Source of the DNA: Kribbella voronezhensis
Lineage (GTDB): Bacteria; Actinomycetota; Actinomycetes; Propionibacteriales; Kribbellaceae
Direction: 5' to 3'
NCBI RefSeq assembly: GCF_004365175.1
Contig: NZ_SOCE01000003.1
Coordinates: 62,001-126,000 of the forward strand
Length of the DNA: 64,000 bases
Shown piece by piece: positions 33,678-42,610 of this stretch; the first letter of the stretch is position 1; each line of letters begins with the position of its first letter. Both the position numbers and the translations under genes were made by a program. The notes below the pieces were generated by a model that did not search any database, was not told where the DNA came from, and saw nothing but the letters and a program-made list of their open reading frames with translations.

Positions 33678-35999
33678 GTGACAGAAACTGTTGAAGCCTC
33701 CAGCGGAGCCGGCACCTCGCCGGCCGACGCGGGCGCCACCACGCGCCGCCGCAAGGCCGGAGGCGGCCTCGAAGGCATGCTGCTCCCCGAGCTCAAGCAG
33801 CTCGCCGGGACGCTCGGCATCAAAGGCACCGGCGCGCTGCGCAAGGGCCAGCTGATCGAGGCGATCAAGGCTGCCCAGTCGGGTGCCGGTGCGGCGGGCG
33901 CCTCGCGTTCGCGCTCCAGCCAGCCGACGCTGGACGAGGCAGCCGCGGAGCCGGTGGCCGTCAAGGCCGAAGCTCCGGCGCGGGTCGGCACTCGCCGGGC
34001 CCGGGCCGCCGCAGCCGACAGCGGCGCGGCAGAGAAGAACGTCGAGGCGCCGGCCGCGAAGGCCGCCGTCCAGGACAAGCCCGCCCAGAACAGCGGCACC
34101 CAGAACAGCGGCACGCAGAACAGCGGCACCCAGAACAGCGTCGCGCAGAACGGCGTGGCCCAGGCCGGCGCTGCTCCGGTCGAGGCCGCCGCGACCGCAC
34201 CGGTCGTCGAGCGGCACGCCGACGCCGACGCCGAGAGCCGGGACGACCGCTCCGGTGGCCGCGAGGGTGGCCGGGACCGCAGCCGCGGTCGCGACAACCA
34301 GCGCACCGACCGCGACGGCGCCCAGGTCCGGGACAGCCGCGAGGGTCGCGACAACCAGGCCCGCGACGGCCGCGAGGCACCGGCCCGCGAAGGTCGTGAG
34401 GCACCGGCCCGCGAGGTACAGGTGCGGGACGGCCGCGACGCGCAGGCCCGCGACGCACGCGACGGCCAGAGCCGCGACCGCAACGACAACCGCGACCGCA
34501 ACGAGAACCGCGACGGTCAGAACCGTGACGGCCGCGACGGTCAGAACCGGGACAGCCGCGACGGTCAGAACCGGGACGGCCGCAACGACGGCCGCGGTGA
34601 GCAGAACCGCGACAACCGCGGTGAGCAGCGCACCGACGGTGCCCGGGGCGACCAGCGCACCGACCGGCAGAGTCAGACCGACCGGGGCGAGGACGGCGAC
34701 GGACGCCGTCGCCGCCGCCGGGGGCGTGACCGCGACCGCGGTCAGACCGTCGGCCGCGACTCCGGTGGCCGCGACAACAGCCGCAACAACCGCGGTCGCG
34801 GCGAGCGGTTCGACCCGGAGCCGACCATCAGCGAGGACGACATCCTGGTGCCGGCCGCCGGCATCCTCGACGTGCTCGACAACTACGCGTTCGTCCGGAC
34901 CAGCGGCTACCTGCCGGGCCCGAACGACGTGTACGTCGCGCTGTCGATGGTCAAGCGCTACGGCCTGCGCAAGGGTGACGCGATCACCGGCGCGGTGAAG
35001 CAGCCGTCGGACGGCGAGCGCAAGGAGAAGTTCAACCCGCTGGTCCGGATCGACACCGTCAACGGGTCGGACCCCGAGGTCGCCAAGCAGCGTCAGGACT
35101 TCAACAAGCTGACCCCGCTGTACGCGACCGAGCGGCTCCGCCTGGAGACCGAGCCGAACGTGCTCACCACCCGGATCGTCGACATCGTCAGCCCGATCGG
35201 CAAGGGCCAGCGCGGCCTGATCGTGTCGCCGCCGAAGGCCGGTAAGACGATGGTGCTGCAGGCGCTCGCGAACGCGATCACCACGAACAACCCCGAAGTA
35301 CACCTGATGGTCGTGCTGGTGGACGAGCGGCCCGAAGAGGTCACCGACATGCAGCGCACGGTCAAGGGTGAGGTCATCGCCTCGACCTTCGACCGGCCGG
35401 CCGACGACCACACCACGGTCGCCGAACTGGCGATCGAGCGGGCCAAGCGGCTCGTCGAGCTGGGTCACGACGTCGTCGTCCTGCTCGATTCGATCACCCG
35501 CCTCGGCCGGGCGTACAACATCGCGGCACCGGCCAGCGGCCGGATCCTGTCCGGTGGTGTCGACTCGTCGGCGCTGTACCCGCCGAAGCGGTTCTTCGGC
35601 GCGGCCCGCAACATCGAGGACGGCGGTTCGCTGACCATCCTCGCGACGGCGCTGATCGAGACCGGCTCCAAGATGGACGAGGTCATCTTCGAGGAGTTCA
35701 AGGGGACCGGCAACATGGAGCTGCGGCTCCGCCGCGAGTTCGCCGACCGCCGGATCTTCCCGGCCATCGACGTGGTCGCCTCCGGTACCCGCCGCGAGGA
35801 ACTGCTGATGAGCAAGGACGAGACCCAGGTCGTCTGGAAGCTCCGCCGGGTGCTGTCCGCGCTCGACGGCCAGGCCGCCCTGGAGCTGTTGATCGGCAAG
35901 CTCAAGGAGAGCAAGTCGAACATCGAGTTCCTGCTCCAGGTCAACAAGACCACCCCGTCGACCGGCGGCACCGGCCGCAGTACGGACGACGGCAACTAG
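33678..35999 (+). CDS. rho: Transcription termination factor Rho with long disordered insertion
   Basis: A 773-residue RNA-dependent ATPase and hexameric helicase that terminates transcription. Rho_N spans about residues 28-67 (LLPELKQLAGTLGIKG), the RNA-binding cold-shock domain starts near 374 (ISEDDILVPAAGILDVLDNYAFV), the Walker A motif SPPKAGKT is near 518, and the Q- and R-loop regions follow with VELGHDVVVLLDSITRLGRAYN. Between Rho_N and the RNA domain lie about 300 residues of low-complexity Arg/Asp/Asn/Gln/Gly sequence, far longer than in E. coli Rho (419 residues in all). GGAAGGA precedes the chosen GTG. Confidence 0.97.
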   Translation: MTETVEASSGAGTSPADAGATTRRRKAGGGLEGMLLPELKQLAGTLGIKGTGALRKGQLIEAIKAAQSGAGAAGASRSRSSQPTLDEAAAEPVAVKAEAPARVGTRRARAAAADSGAAEKNVEAPAAKAAVQDKPAQNSGTQNSGTQNSGTQNSVAQNGVAQAGAAPVEAAATAPVVERHADADAESRDDRSGGREGGRDRSRGRDNQRTDRDGAQVRDSREGRDNQARDGREAPAREGREAPAREVQVRDGRDAQARDARDGQSRDRNDNRDRNENRDGQNRDGRDGQNRDSRDGQNRDGRNDGRGEQNRDNRGEQRTDGARGDQRTDRQSQTDRGEDGDGRRRRRRGRDRDRGQTVGRDSGGRDNSRNNRGRGERFDPEPTISEDDILVPAAGILDVLDNYAFVRTSGYLPGPNDVYVALSMVKRYGLRKGDAITGAVKQPSDGERKEKFNPLVRIDTVNGSDPEVAKQRQDFNKLTPLYATERLRLETEPNVLTTRIVDIVSPIGKGQRGLIVSPPKAGKTMVLQALANAITTNNPEVHLMVVLVDERPEEVTDMQRTVKGEVIASTFDRPADDHTTVAELAIERAKRLVELGHDVVVLLDSITRLGRAYNIAAPASGRILSGGVDSSALYPPKRFFGAARNIEDGGSLTILATALIETGSKMDEVIFEEFKGTGNMELRLRREFADRRIFPAIDVVASGTRREELLMSKDETQVVWKLRRVLSALDGQAALELLIGKLKESKSNIEFLLQVNKTTPSTGGTGRSTDDGN
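34086..34160 (+). repeat. 15-bp tandem repeat inside rho (QNSGT-type pentapeptides)
   Basis: Five consecutive 15-base units encode QNSGT three times, then QNSVA and QNGVA. Three units are nearly identical in DNA, so length change by slippage is plausible. Confidence 0.8.
34509..34580 (+). repeat. 24-bp tandem repeat inside rho (RDGQNRDG/S)
   Basis: Three 24-base units encode RDGQNRDG, RDGQNRDS and RDGQNRDG in the disordered insertion. Shorter RD- and QNRD-type repeats continue on both sides. Confidence 0.8.
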
Positions 36000-36025
36000 T
36001 ACTACGGCCCGCCGGCCACCCCCCG

Positions 36026-36072
36026 CAACCTGATCGGATCGCCCCGGAATACCGGGGCGATTCGTCAGGTTG
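36026..36072 (+). terminator. Composite hairpin terminator after rho
   Basis: ATCGCCCCGG-AATA-CCGGGGCGAT (36038-36061) is a perfect 10-pair stem with a four-base loop. Outer arms CAACCTGA (36026-36033) and TCAGGTTG (36065-36072) add eight more pairs. It lies 26 bases after the rho stop. Confidence 0.75.
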
Positions 36073-36160
36073 AGGGATCTGATGGCAGACTTGTCTGTTG
36101 GTTCCGGTTCACGTGCGCACCAAGCGGACGACCCGGACCGCCTTTGACTCGAGGAGACCC

Positions 36161-36367
36161 ATGAAGAGCGACATCCACCCGAACTACGTGGCGACCAAGG
36201 TGACTTGCACCTGTGGCGCGCAGTTCGAGACGCACTCGACCGCGGAGAACGGCACGATTCACGCCGACGTCTGCTCGCAGTGCCACCCGTTCTACACCGG
36301 CAAGCAGAAGATTCTCGACACCGGTGGCCGCGTCGCCCGCTTCGAGAAGCGGTACGCGAAGAAGTAG
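36161..36367 (+). CDS. rpmE: Ribosomal protein L31
   Basis: A 68-residue large-subunit ribosomal protein of the zinc-binding (C+) type. Cysteines in VTCTCGAQF (near residue 16) and [14 protein letters not shown] (37-40) form the metal site. GAGGAGA precedes the ATG. The gene has terminators on both sides, so it is probably transcribed alone. Order rho-rpmE-prfA-prmC is conserved in actinobacteria. Confidence 0.97.
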   Translation: MKSDIHPNYVATKVTCTCGAQFETHSTAENGTIHADVCSQCHPFYTGKQKILDTGGRVARFEKRYAKK

Positions 36368-36375
36368 CGAGTTTC

Positions 36376-36420
36376 CGGCGCCGGTCCACGAATCCTTCAG
36401 GGGATTCGGGACCGGCGCCG
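36376..36420 (+). terminator. Strong terminator after rpmE
   Basis: CGGCGCCGGTCC (36376-36387) pairs with GGACCGGCGCCG (36409-36420), and inside CGAATCC pairs with GGATTCG, 19 pairs in all with one bulged A and a six-base loop. A T-rich run (TTGCGTTGTT) follows. Confidence 0.85.
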
Positions 36421-36454
36421 TTGCGTTGTTCCGGCCAAAGGAAGGAGTGCGGGC

Positions 36455-37531
36455 ATGTTCGAGGCAGTGCAGTCGCTGAAGGCGGAGTACGCCGAGCTGG
36501 AGCGACGGATGTCGGATCCCGAGCTGCACTCCGACCAGGCGGTCGCGCGCCAGGTCGGCAAGCGGTACGCCGCGCTGGCGCCCGTCGTACGGACGTACGA
36601 CGAGTGGCTGCAGACTGCCGACGACATCGAGGCGGCCCGCGAGCTGGCGCACGAGGACCCGGCGTTCGCCGAGGAGGCGACCAAGCTCGAGCACCGGCGC
36701 GACGAGCTGGCCGAGAAGCTGCAGGTACTGCTCGTGCCGCGGGACCCGAGCGACGACAAGGACGCGATCCTCGAGATCAAGGCCGGTGAGGGCGGCGACG
36801 AGTCGGCGCTGTTCGCCGGTGATCTGCTGAAGATGTACCTGAAGTACGCCGAATCGCAGAACTGGAAGACCGAGGTCATCGACGCGGCCGAGTCCGATCT
36901 GGGCGGCTACAAGTCGATCACGGTCGCGGTGAAAGCCAAGGGCACGCCCGAACCCGGCGAAGCGCCGTACGCGAAGCTCAAGTTCGAGGGCGGCGTGCAT
37001 CGGGTCCAGCGGGTGCCGGTGACCGAGTCGCAGGGGCGGATCCACACGTCGGCGGCCGGTGTCCTGGTGCTGCCCGAGGCCGAGGACGTCGACGTCGAGA
37101 TCGACCAGAACGACCTGCGGATCGACGTCTTCCGCTCGTCCGGTCCGGGCGGCCAGAGCGTCAACACGACCGACTCGGCGGTCCGGATCACGCACCTCCC
37201 GACCGGCATCGTGGTCTCGATGCAGAACGAGAAGTCCCAGCTGCAGAACCGCGAGCAGGCGATGCGCGTCCTGCGGTCGCGGCTGCTGGCCGCCGCGCAG
37301 GAGGCCGCCGACCAGGAAGCGAGCGACGCCCGGCGTTCGCAGATCCGCACGGTCGACCGGTCCGAGCGGGTCCGCACCTACAACTTCCCGGAGAACCGGT
37401 TCTCCGACCACCGGGTCGGCTACAAGGCGCACAACCTGGACCAAGTCCTCGGCGGCGACCTCGCCCCGGTGATCCAGGCCCTCACCGAGGCCGACCTGAC
37501 CGCACGCCTCGAGGCCGTCGAATCCCAGTGA
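36455..37531 (+). CDS. prfA: Peptide chain release factor 1
   Basis: A 358-residue class I release factor reading UAA and UAG. The stop-codon recognition motif is RVPVTES (PVT at about residues 188-190, as in RF1 rather than the SPF of RF2) and the catalytic GGQ is in [13 protein letters not shown] (232-234). AAAGGAAGGAG precedes the ATG. Its stop overlaps the start of prmC, the methyltransferase that modifies this GGQ glutamine. Confidence 0.97.
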   Translation: MFEAVQSLKAEYAELERRMSDPELHSDQAVARQVGKRYAALAPVVRTYDEWLQTADDIEAARELAHEDPAFAEEATKLEHRRDELAEKLQVLLVPRDPSDDKDAILEIKAGEGGDESALFAGDLLKMYLKYAESQNWKTEVIDAAESDLGGYKSITVAVKAKGTPEPGEAPYAKLKFEGGVHRVQRVPVTESQGRIHTSAAGVLVLPEAEDVDVEIDQNDLRIDVFRSSGPGGQSVNTTDSAVRITHLPTGIVVSMQNEKSQLQNREQAMRVLRSRLLAAAQEAADQEASDARRSQIRTVDRSERVRTYNFPENRFSDHRVGYKAHNLDQVLGGDLAPVIQALTEADLTARLEAVESQ

Positions 37532-38361
37532 GCACCAGGACCGTCCTCGCCGAGGCGACCGCGCGGCTGCGGGAAGCCGGCGTCGCCTCACCCGACTACG
37601 ACGCCGCCGAACTGCTCGCCCACGTCGCCGGCGTCAGCCGCCTGCAGCTCGGCCTGATCGATCTCACCGACCAACTGCAGGCCCGGTACGACGAGTTGGT
37701 GGCCCGCCGCGCCGCCCGCGAACCGCTGCAACACCTCACCGGTACGGCGGCCTTCCGCTACCGCGAGCTGGTCGTGGGACCGGGCGTCTTCGTGCCGCGC
37801 CCGGAGACCGAGGTACTCGTCGGGTGGATCCTCGATCGGATCGCCGACGTCAAGGAGCCGCTGGTGGTGGATCTGTGCAGCGGATCGGGCGCGATCGCGG
37901 GTGCCGTGGCGACCGAGCGGCCGGACAGCACTGTGCACGCGGTGGAGCTGTCGCCCGAGGCGTGCGTCTGGGCGCGGCGCAATCTGGCGGGCACCGGCGC
38001 GACCTTGCACGAGGGCGACATCGACGGCTGCCTGCCCGAACTCGACGGCCTGGTCGACGCGGTGATCGCCAACCCGCCGTACATTCCCTTGACTGCCTGG
38101 GAATCCGTGACGGCCGAGGTCCGGGATCACGATCCGGCGCTGGCGCTGTGGTCGGGCGACGACGGGCTCGACGAGATCAAGGTGGTCGCGGCGACGGCCG
38201 GGCGGCTGCTGAAGCCTGGTGGCTGGTTCGGCTGTGAGCATGCGGATGTGCAGGGCGAATCCGCTCCTGCGGTCTTCGCCGCGACCGGCGTTTTCACCGA
38301 GGTCCGCGATCAGCTCGACCTGGCCGGCCGCCATCGTTTCGCCACCGGCCGCCGCATCTGA
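37528..38361 (+). CDS. prmC: Release factor glutamine methyltransferase
   Basis: A 277-residue SAM-dependent enzyme that methylates the GGQ glutamine of release factors. The SAM motif is [16 protein letters not shown] (about residues 113-128) and the catalytic NPPY is in [11 protein letters not shown] (about 182). The N-terminal helical substrate domain covers residues 1-75. It starts at a GTG overlapping prfA by four bases and ends three bases before a convergent gene. Confidence 0.96.
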   Translation: MSTRTVLAEATARLREAGVASPDYDAAELLAHVAGVSRLQLGLIDLTDQLQARYDELVARRAAREPLQHLTGTAAFRYRELVVGPGVFVPRPETEVLVGWILDRIADVKEPLVVDLCSGSGAIAGAVATERPDSTVHAVELSPEACVWARRNLAGTGATLHEGDIDGCLPELDGLVDAVIANPPYIPLTAWESVTAEVRDHDPALALWSGDDGLDEIKVVAATAGRLLKPGGWFGCEHADVQGESAPAVFAATGVFTEVRDQLDLAGRHRFATGRRI

Positions 38362-38364
38362 CGC

Positions 38365-39318
38365 CTATTCGTAAACGACGAACTCGGGTGTGGGTTTGAG
38401 CGCCAGCACCTGGGCCGGCGTCATCAGCGCGCCGTGCCGGGTGTCCTCCTTGTAGAAGAGCTTGAAGCCCGTGTGGACTCCGGGCGCCATCGTCGTGGTG
38501 AGCTTGCGCCAGGTGGATTCCTTGTCGATGCGACCGCCGATGCCGTCGACCGACTTGATGATCTGCACCCCCGGATGCTGCTTCAGGGCCTTCTCGTTGC
38601 CGACGATCCGGGCTGATAGCTGGTGGAAGACGAAGACCTTCTCCGGCAGGTCGTACTGCGCGACGAGACCGGCCAGGTACGCCGCGACCGAGTCGAGTTC
38701 GGCGCCGGTGGTGTGGCCGAAGACCTTGCCCGGCACCTGCCCGGGACCGACCGCCCACTCGGGATCGAAGGCGAGCCCGACATCGGGTTCCTTGAGCCAG
38801 CGCTCGAGCACCTTGATCTCTCTGAGGATGTCGGCGCGGCCCGGCTGGATGTCGAGCAACAGCAGCATCCGGTGCTTGCGGGCGACCGTGAGGTAGTCCT
38901 GGATCTTGGCGTCGGGCAAGCGGCTGCGGTACTGGCCGTCCTTACCGGCGTGGCCGTTCGCGACCACCACGATGAGTTCCATCACCGGCAACGGCGTCCT
39001 GCCGCCGGCGTACGCCTTGGACAGCGTTTCGAGCCGGCCGGCCTTGGCCTCCAGGTTCTTGTCGAGCGGCCCGAGCGCGGGGGAGCCGGGCAGCCCGACG
39101 TACCCGACGAGCTGGTACTTCGGGAAGATCTGCCGGCCGCCGCGCGGAAGTTCCCCGTCCGCGGGCGGCGCGGCCAACGGCGTGGTGGACGGTCTGGGGG
39201 ACGGCTTCGCAGCGGGCGGCGGCTGCGAACCGGTATCCGCCTCGGTGTCGCTGCACCCGGCGAGCACACCGAACACGAGCGCCGTCAGGACGACAAGGAG
39301 CTTGTGCTGTTGGACCAC
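38365..39318 (-). CDS. Putative lipoprotein with barrel-like domain, unknown function
   Basis: A 317-residue exported protein. The signal peptide is VQQHKLLVVLTALVFGVLAGC with lipobox LAGC, then a Pro/Thr/Ser-rich linker of about 40 residues. The mature domain has alternating strands and helices (VMELIVVVANG, RMLLLLDIQPG, PDVGLAFDPEW, KVFVFHQL, VQIIKSVDG) that suggest a TIM barrel, possibly a glycoside-hydrolase-like fold, but no catalytic signature is recognised. GTG 39318 is chosen because it sits just before the signal peptide; a TTG at 39372 is an alternative. It follows the adenosine-deaminase-like gene by 61 bases and both are inserted into an otherwise conserved block. Confidence 0.8.
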   Translation of the reverse strand: MVQQHKLLVVLTALVFGVLAGCSDTEADTGSQPPPAAKPSPRPSTTPLAAPPADGELPRGGRQIFPKYQLVGYVGLPGSPALGPLDKNLEAKAGRLETLSKAYAGGRTPLPVMELIVVVANGHAGKDGQYRSRLPDAKIQDYLTVARKHRMLLLLDIQPGRADILREIKVLERWLKEPDVGLAFDPEWAVGPGQVPGKVFGHTTGAELDSVAAYLAGLVAQYDLPEKVFVFHQLSARIVGNEKALKQHPGVQIIKSVDGIGGRIDKESTWRKLTTTMAPGVHTGFKLFYKEDTRHGALMTPAQVLALKPTPEFVVYE

Positions 39319-39379
39319 CGCACCACCCAACCACGCCGCATCGACAGACCCACGTCGTCGCGTGTCACCCAAGCCGGCC

Positions 39380-40399
39380 TCAGGCGTGCTTGGCGACGTA
39401 CTCGTCGATCTCGGTGAGCAGCGCGGTCTTGGTGCCGTCGTCGGCGAACGAGACGGTGACGGCGGTCTTGGCGAACTCGGCGATCCCGTGCGCGTCCAGG
39501 TCGAGCAGGTCCGCCACGACGGCGTACTCGTTGACCAGGGTGGTGCCGAACATCGGCGGGTCGTCGGAGTTGATCGTGACGACCAGGCCGGCGTCGACCA
39601 TCGCGCGGATCGGGTGTTCGTCGTACGAGCGGACCGCCTGGGTGGCCAGGTTCGAGGTCGGGCTGACCTCGAGCGGGATGCGGTGCTCGCCGAGGTAGTC
39701 GATCAGCGCCGGGTCCTGGGTCGCCGAGGTGCCGTGGCCGATCCGCTCCGCCTTGAGCACGCGGATCGCGTCCCAGATCGTGTCGGGTCCAGTCGTTTCG
39801 CCGGCATGCGGGACGCTGTGCAGACCGATCGCCCGGGCCTCGTCGAAGTACGGCGCGAACTGCGGCCGCGGTACGCCGATCTCCGGGCCGCCGAGGCCGA
39901 AGCCGACCAGGCCCTCGGGGCGGATGCCGGTCGCGATCTTCGCGGTCTCCACGGCGCCCTCGAGGCCCAGCTCGCCGGGGATGTCGAAGATCCAGCGCAG
40001 CGTCACCCCGAGTTCCTTCTCGGCCGCGGTCCGGGCGTCCTCGATCGCCTCGCAGAACGCCTCCGGCGCGATCCCGCGCAGCACCGACGTGTACGGCGTG
40101 ACGGTGAGCTCGGAGTACCGGATGTTCTGCGCGGCCATCTCGCGGGCCACCTCGAAGGTGAGCAGCCGCACGTCGTCCGGCGTACTGATCAGGTCGACGA
40201 CGGTCAGGTAGACCTCGATGAACTTCGCGAAGTCGGTGAAGGTGAAGTACTGCGCGAGCGCGGCCGGGTCGGCCGGCACCGGCGATCCCGGATGGCGGGC
40301 GGCGAGTTCGGCGACGATCCGCGGCGTCGCCGATCCGACGTGGTGGACGTGCAGTTCGGCCTTCGGCAGCCCGGCAAGGAATTCACGCGACACAGTCAT
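39380..40399 (-). CDS. Adenosine deaminase family protein
   Basis: A 339-residue zinc-dependent amidohydrolase. Metal and catalytic residues are visible: AELHVHHVGSA (HxH at about residues 17 and 19), VPHAGET (His and the proton-shuttling Glu), ERIGHG and the metal aspartate in INSDDPPMFG. The usual HLH is replaced by HVH, and the family includes adenosine deaminase as well as 6-aminodeoxyfutalosine deaminase of menaquinone synthesis, which sequence reading alone does not separate. The ATG is preferred over the extended frame because TAGGAT ends seven bases before it. It precedes the lipoprotein gene on the same strand. Confidence 0.85.
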   Translation of the reverse strand: MTVSREFLAGLPKAELHVHHVGSATPRIVAELAARHPGSPVPADPAALAQYFTFTDFAKFIEVYLTVVDLISTPDDVRLLTFEVAREMAAQNIRYSELTVTPYTSVLRGIAPEAFCEAIEDARTAAEKELGVTLRWIFDIPGELGLEGAVETAKIATGIRPEGLVGFGLGGPEIGVPRPQFAPYFDEARAIGLHSVPHAGETTGPDTIWDAIRVLKAERIGHGTSATQDPALIDYLGEHRIPLEVSPTSNLATQAVRSYDEHPIRAMVDAGLVVTINSDDPPMFGTTLVNEYAVVADLLDLDAHGIAEFAKTAVTVSFADDGTKTALLTEIDEYVAKHA

Positions 40400-40406
40400 G
40401 GCCGGG

Positions 40407-40459
40407 ATCCTATGCACCTGCCCGGCACGCTCGCTCGGAAGCTGACAATCATTTGTCAG
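40407..40459 (-). promoter_or_regulatory. Candidate promoter and palindrome upstream of the deaminase gene
   Basis: On the minus strand TAGGAT (40412-40407) ends seven bases before the ATG. Further upstream CTGACAA-TCAT-TTGTCAG (40442-40459) is a perfect 7-base-arm palindrome centred near -51, a position suited to an activator or distal repressor. Confidence 0.5.
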
Positions 40460-40529
40460 AAGTGCTCCCGGCAGCCCGCCGGGTGGCCCGGCTGGAGACC
40501 GCGACCGGGTGAGTGGCACGATTCACTGC

Positions 40530-41492
40530 GTGAGCGAGCGCTTTGACTTCACCGGAGACGAATTGGTGCCGGCCTACCGCGCGGCCGTGGACGCCATCGA
40601 GGCCGGTGATCTGGTCGTGTTGCCGACCGACACCGTGTACGGGATCGCCGCGGACGCCTTCAAGGCCGACGCCGTGCAGCGGCTGCTGGACGCCAAGGGC
40701 CGCGGGCGCGACATGCCGCCGCCGGTGCTGATCTCGGTGGTCGAGTCGCTGGACGCGCTGGCGACCGACGTACCCGAGGCCGGGCGGAAGCTGTGCGAGG
40801 CGTTCTGGCCCGGGCCGCTGACGGTGATCTGCCATGCGCAGGGGTCGCTGATGTGGGACCTGGGGGAGACCCATGGGACGGTCGCCCTGCGCGTGCCCGA
40901 CCACGAGAACACGCGCGAGCTGTTGTCCCGGACCGGTCCGCTGGCGGTCAGCTCGGCGAACAAGAGCGGACAGCCGGCGGCACTGGACGTGTACGACGCC
41001 GAGGCGCAGCTGGCCGATTCGGTCGCGGTGTACCTCGACGGTGGCGAGGTTACCGGTGGGCAGCCGTCGACCATCGTCGACCTGACCGGCGACGTACCGC
41101 ACGTCGTACGGATCGGCGCCCTCTCGATGGCCCAGATCCGCGAGATCGTCCCCGAAGCCACCACCGACCTGGAGCCCGACGCGCCGGTGGAGGACGTGCA
41201 GGCGGAGGACGTGCCCGCGCAGGACGAGCCCGCGAAGGATGTGCCCGCGCAGGCCGTGCCCGCGCAGGCCGTGCCCGCGGAGGACGTGCCGGCGCAGGAC
41301 GAGCCCGCGAAGGATGTGCCCGCGCAGGCCGTGCCCGCGGAGGACGTGCCAACCGCTGACGGTGCGGCGGCGTCCAACGAGGAGAAGCAGGCCGAGGAGC
41401 CGAAGCCGGACGAGAGCGTCGTGGCGGGTCCCGAGGCCGGGGAAGAGACCGTGGTGGACGGCAAGGCGCCTGATGTGAGGCCGGCGGACTAG
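40530..41492 (+). CDS. tsaC: L-threonylcarbamoyladenylate synthase with repetitive acidic tail
   Basis: A 320-residue protein. Residues about 1-205 form the YrdC/TsaC domain (VVLPTDTVYGIAADAF, FWPGPLTVICHAQ, VAVSSANKSGQPA in slightly varied form), which makes threonylcarbamoyl-AMP from threonine, bicarbonate and ATP for the t6A37 modification of tRNA. The remaining 115 residues are a low-complexity Pro/Ala/Glu/Asp tail with eleven pentapeptide repeats; it is not a Sua5 domain. GTG 40530 gives the N-terminus MSERFDF as in relatives; GTG 40509 is an alternative. It precedes wecA, the order seen in M. tuberculosis (Rv1301-Rv1302). Confidence 0.92.
   Translation: MSERFDFTGDELVPAYRAAVDAIEAGDLVVLPTDTVYGIAADAFKADAVQRLLDAKGRGRDMPPPVLISVVESLDALATDVPEAGRKLCEAFWPGPLTVICHAQGSLMWDLGETHGTVALRVPDHENTRELLSRTGPLAVSSANKSGQPAALDVYDAEAQLADSVAVYLDGGEVTGGQPSTIVDLTGDVPHVVRIGALSMAQIREIVPEATTDLEPDAPVEDVQAEDVPAQDEPAKDVPAQAVPAQAVPAEDVPAQDEPAKDVPAQAVPAEDVPTADGAAASNEEKQAEEPKPDESVVAGPEAGEETVVDGKAPDVRPAD
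41190..41354 (+). repeat. 11 tandem 15-bp units in the tsaC tail
   Basis: Eleven contiguous 15-base units encode pentapeptides of the type (E/Q/K)(D/A)(V/E)PA. A 45-base block encoding QDEPA-KDVPA-QAVPA occurs twice, at 41220 and 41295, showing a higher-order 75-base duplication. Confidence 0.9.
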
Positions 41493-42610
41493 TGCGCGAG
41501 TATCTGCTCGTCCTGTTCGTGGCGATGGCCACGACCTTCCTGCTGACCGGGATCGCCCGCAAGATCGCCCTCCGGTACGGCGCCGTCGCCAAGGTCCGCT
41601 CCCGCGACGTCCACAAGGTGCCGATCCCGTACTTCGGCGGCGTGTCCATCCTCGGTGGACTGATCGCCGGTTACGCGGTCGCCTCCAGCCTGCCGTTCCT
41701 CGGTGACAGCCTGCAGGTCGCCCACGACGCCCGGGCGATCCTGATCGGCGGTGTGGTGATCTGCGCGGTCGGCGTGATCGACGACCTGGTCGAGCTGGAC
41801 CCGATCACCAAGCTGGCCGGCATGGTGCTGGCCGTCGGCGTGATGATCGTGCAGGGCATCCAGCTGTACTGGCTGCCGCTGCCGGGCGGCATCTTCTCGC
41901 CACCGCCCTCGCAACTCGCGGTGCTGACCGCCGGCATCCTGCTGGTCTCGACCAACGCGGTGAACTTCGTCGACGGCCTGGACGGACTGGCCGCGGGCGT
42001 CACCGCGATCGGCGCGACCGCCTTCTTCACCTACTCGTACGTGCTGAACGTCGAGCAGAACCTCGACCGCGCGACGACCTCGACGATGATCACGGTCGCT
42101 CTGGCCGGTGCCTGTCTGGGCTTCCTGCCGCACAACTTCTTCCCGGCCAGGGTGTTCATGGGCGACTCCGGAGCCCTGCTGATCGGACTGATGCTGGCCG
42201 CGTCGACGATCAGCCTCACCGGCCAGATGGACCCCAACGCCGTCCCGTACGAGGTAGGCGGCTCGAGTCTGCTGCCCGCCCTGCTGCCGCTGATCCTGCC
42301 GATCGCCGTCCTCGCGATCCCCGCGCTGGACCTGACGCTGGCCTACATCCGGCGTACCAAGGCCGGCCGTTCGCCCTTCGCGGCCGACAAACTCCACCTG
42401 CACCACCGCCTGATGCAGCGCGGCCACTCGCATCGCCGCGCGGTCCTCCTGATGTACCTGTGGACCGCGCTGATCGCTTTCGGCGTGGTCGTCCTCGGCC
42501 TGCTCCTCTCGGTCTGGACGGTCATCCTCGTCCTCGCGGTCACGGTCACGGCCATCCTCTTGACCACCGGCCTGCCACGCCGCGCCGCGAAGCCGCTGGC
42601 GAAGGTCTGA
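41492..42610 (+). CDS. wecA: Undecaprenyl/decaprenyl-phosphate GlcNAc-1-phosphate transferase (MraY/WecA family)
   Basis: A 372-residue integral membrane glycosyltransferase with about eleven helices. The catalytic aspartates are in VIDDLVELDP and NFVDGLDGLAAG, and the C-terminal loop KLHLHHRLMQRGHSHRRA carries the HxxH-type motif of the WecA branch. It transfers GlcNAc-1-phosphate to a polyprenyl phosphate, starting arabinogalactan-type or teichuronic-type wall polymers. The GTG overlaps the tsaC stop by one base. The same gene (rfe) lies between the tsaC homolog and atpI in M. tuberculosis. Confidence 0.9.
   Translation: MREYLLVLFVAMATTFLLTGIARKIALRYGAVAKVRSRDVHKVPIPYFGGVSILGGLIAGYAVASSLPFLGDSLQVAHDARAILIGGVVICAVGVIDDLVELDPITKLAGMVLAVGVMIVQGIQLYWLPLPGGIFSPPPSQLAVLTAGILLVSTNAVNFVDGLDGLAAGVTAIGATAFFTYSYVLNVEQNLDRATTSTMITVALAGACLGFLPHNFFPARVFMGDSGALLIGLMLAASTISLTGQMDPNAVPYEVGGSSLLPALLPLILPIAVLAIPALDLTLAYIRRTKAGRSPFAADKLHLHHRLMQRGHSHRRAVLLMYLWTALIAFGVVVLGLLLSVWTVILVLAVTVTAILLTTGLPRRAAKPLAKV

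Noticed and set aside
34086-34580. CRISPR-like short repeats
   Set aside because: The repeats are contiguous, in frame and inside the rho coding sequence, with no spacers or cas genes.
33660-36389. Long minus-strand open frame of more than 900 codons opposite rho and rpmE
   Set aside because: It is the antisense shadow of rho; its content is low-complexity Val/Ala/Arg runs that mirror the coding repeats, and no ribosome site or family match is visible.
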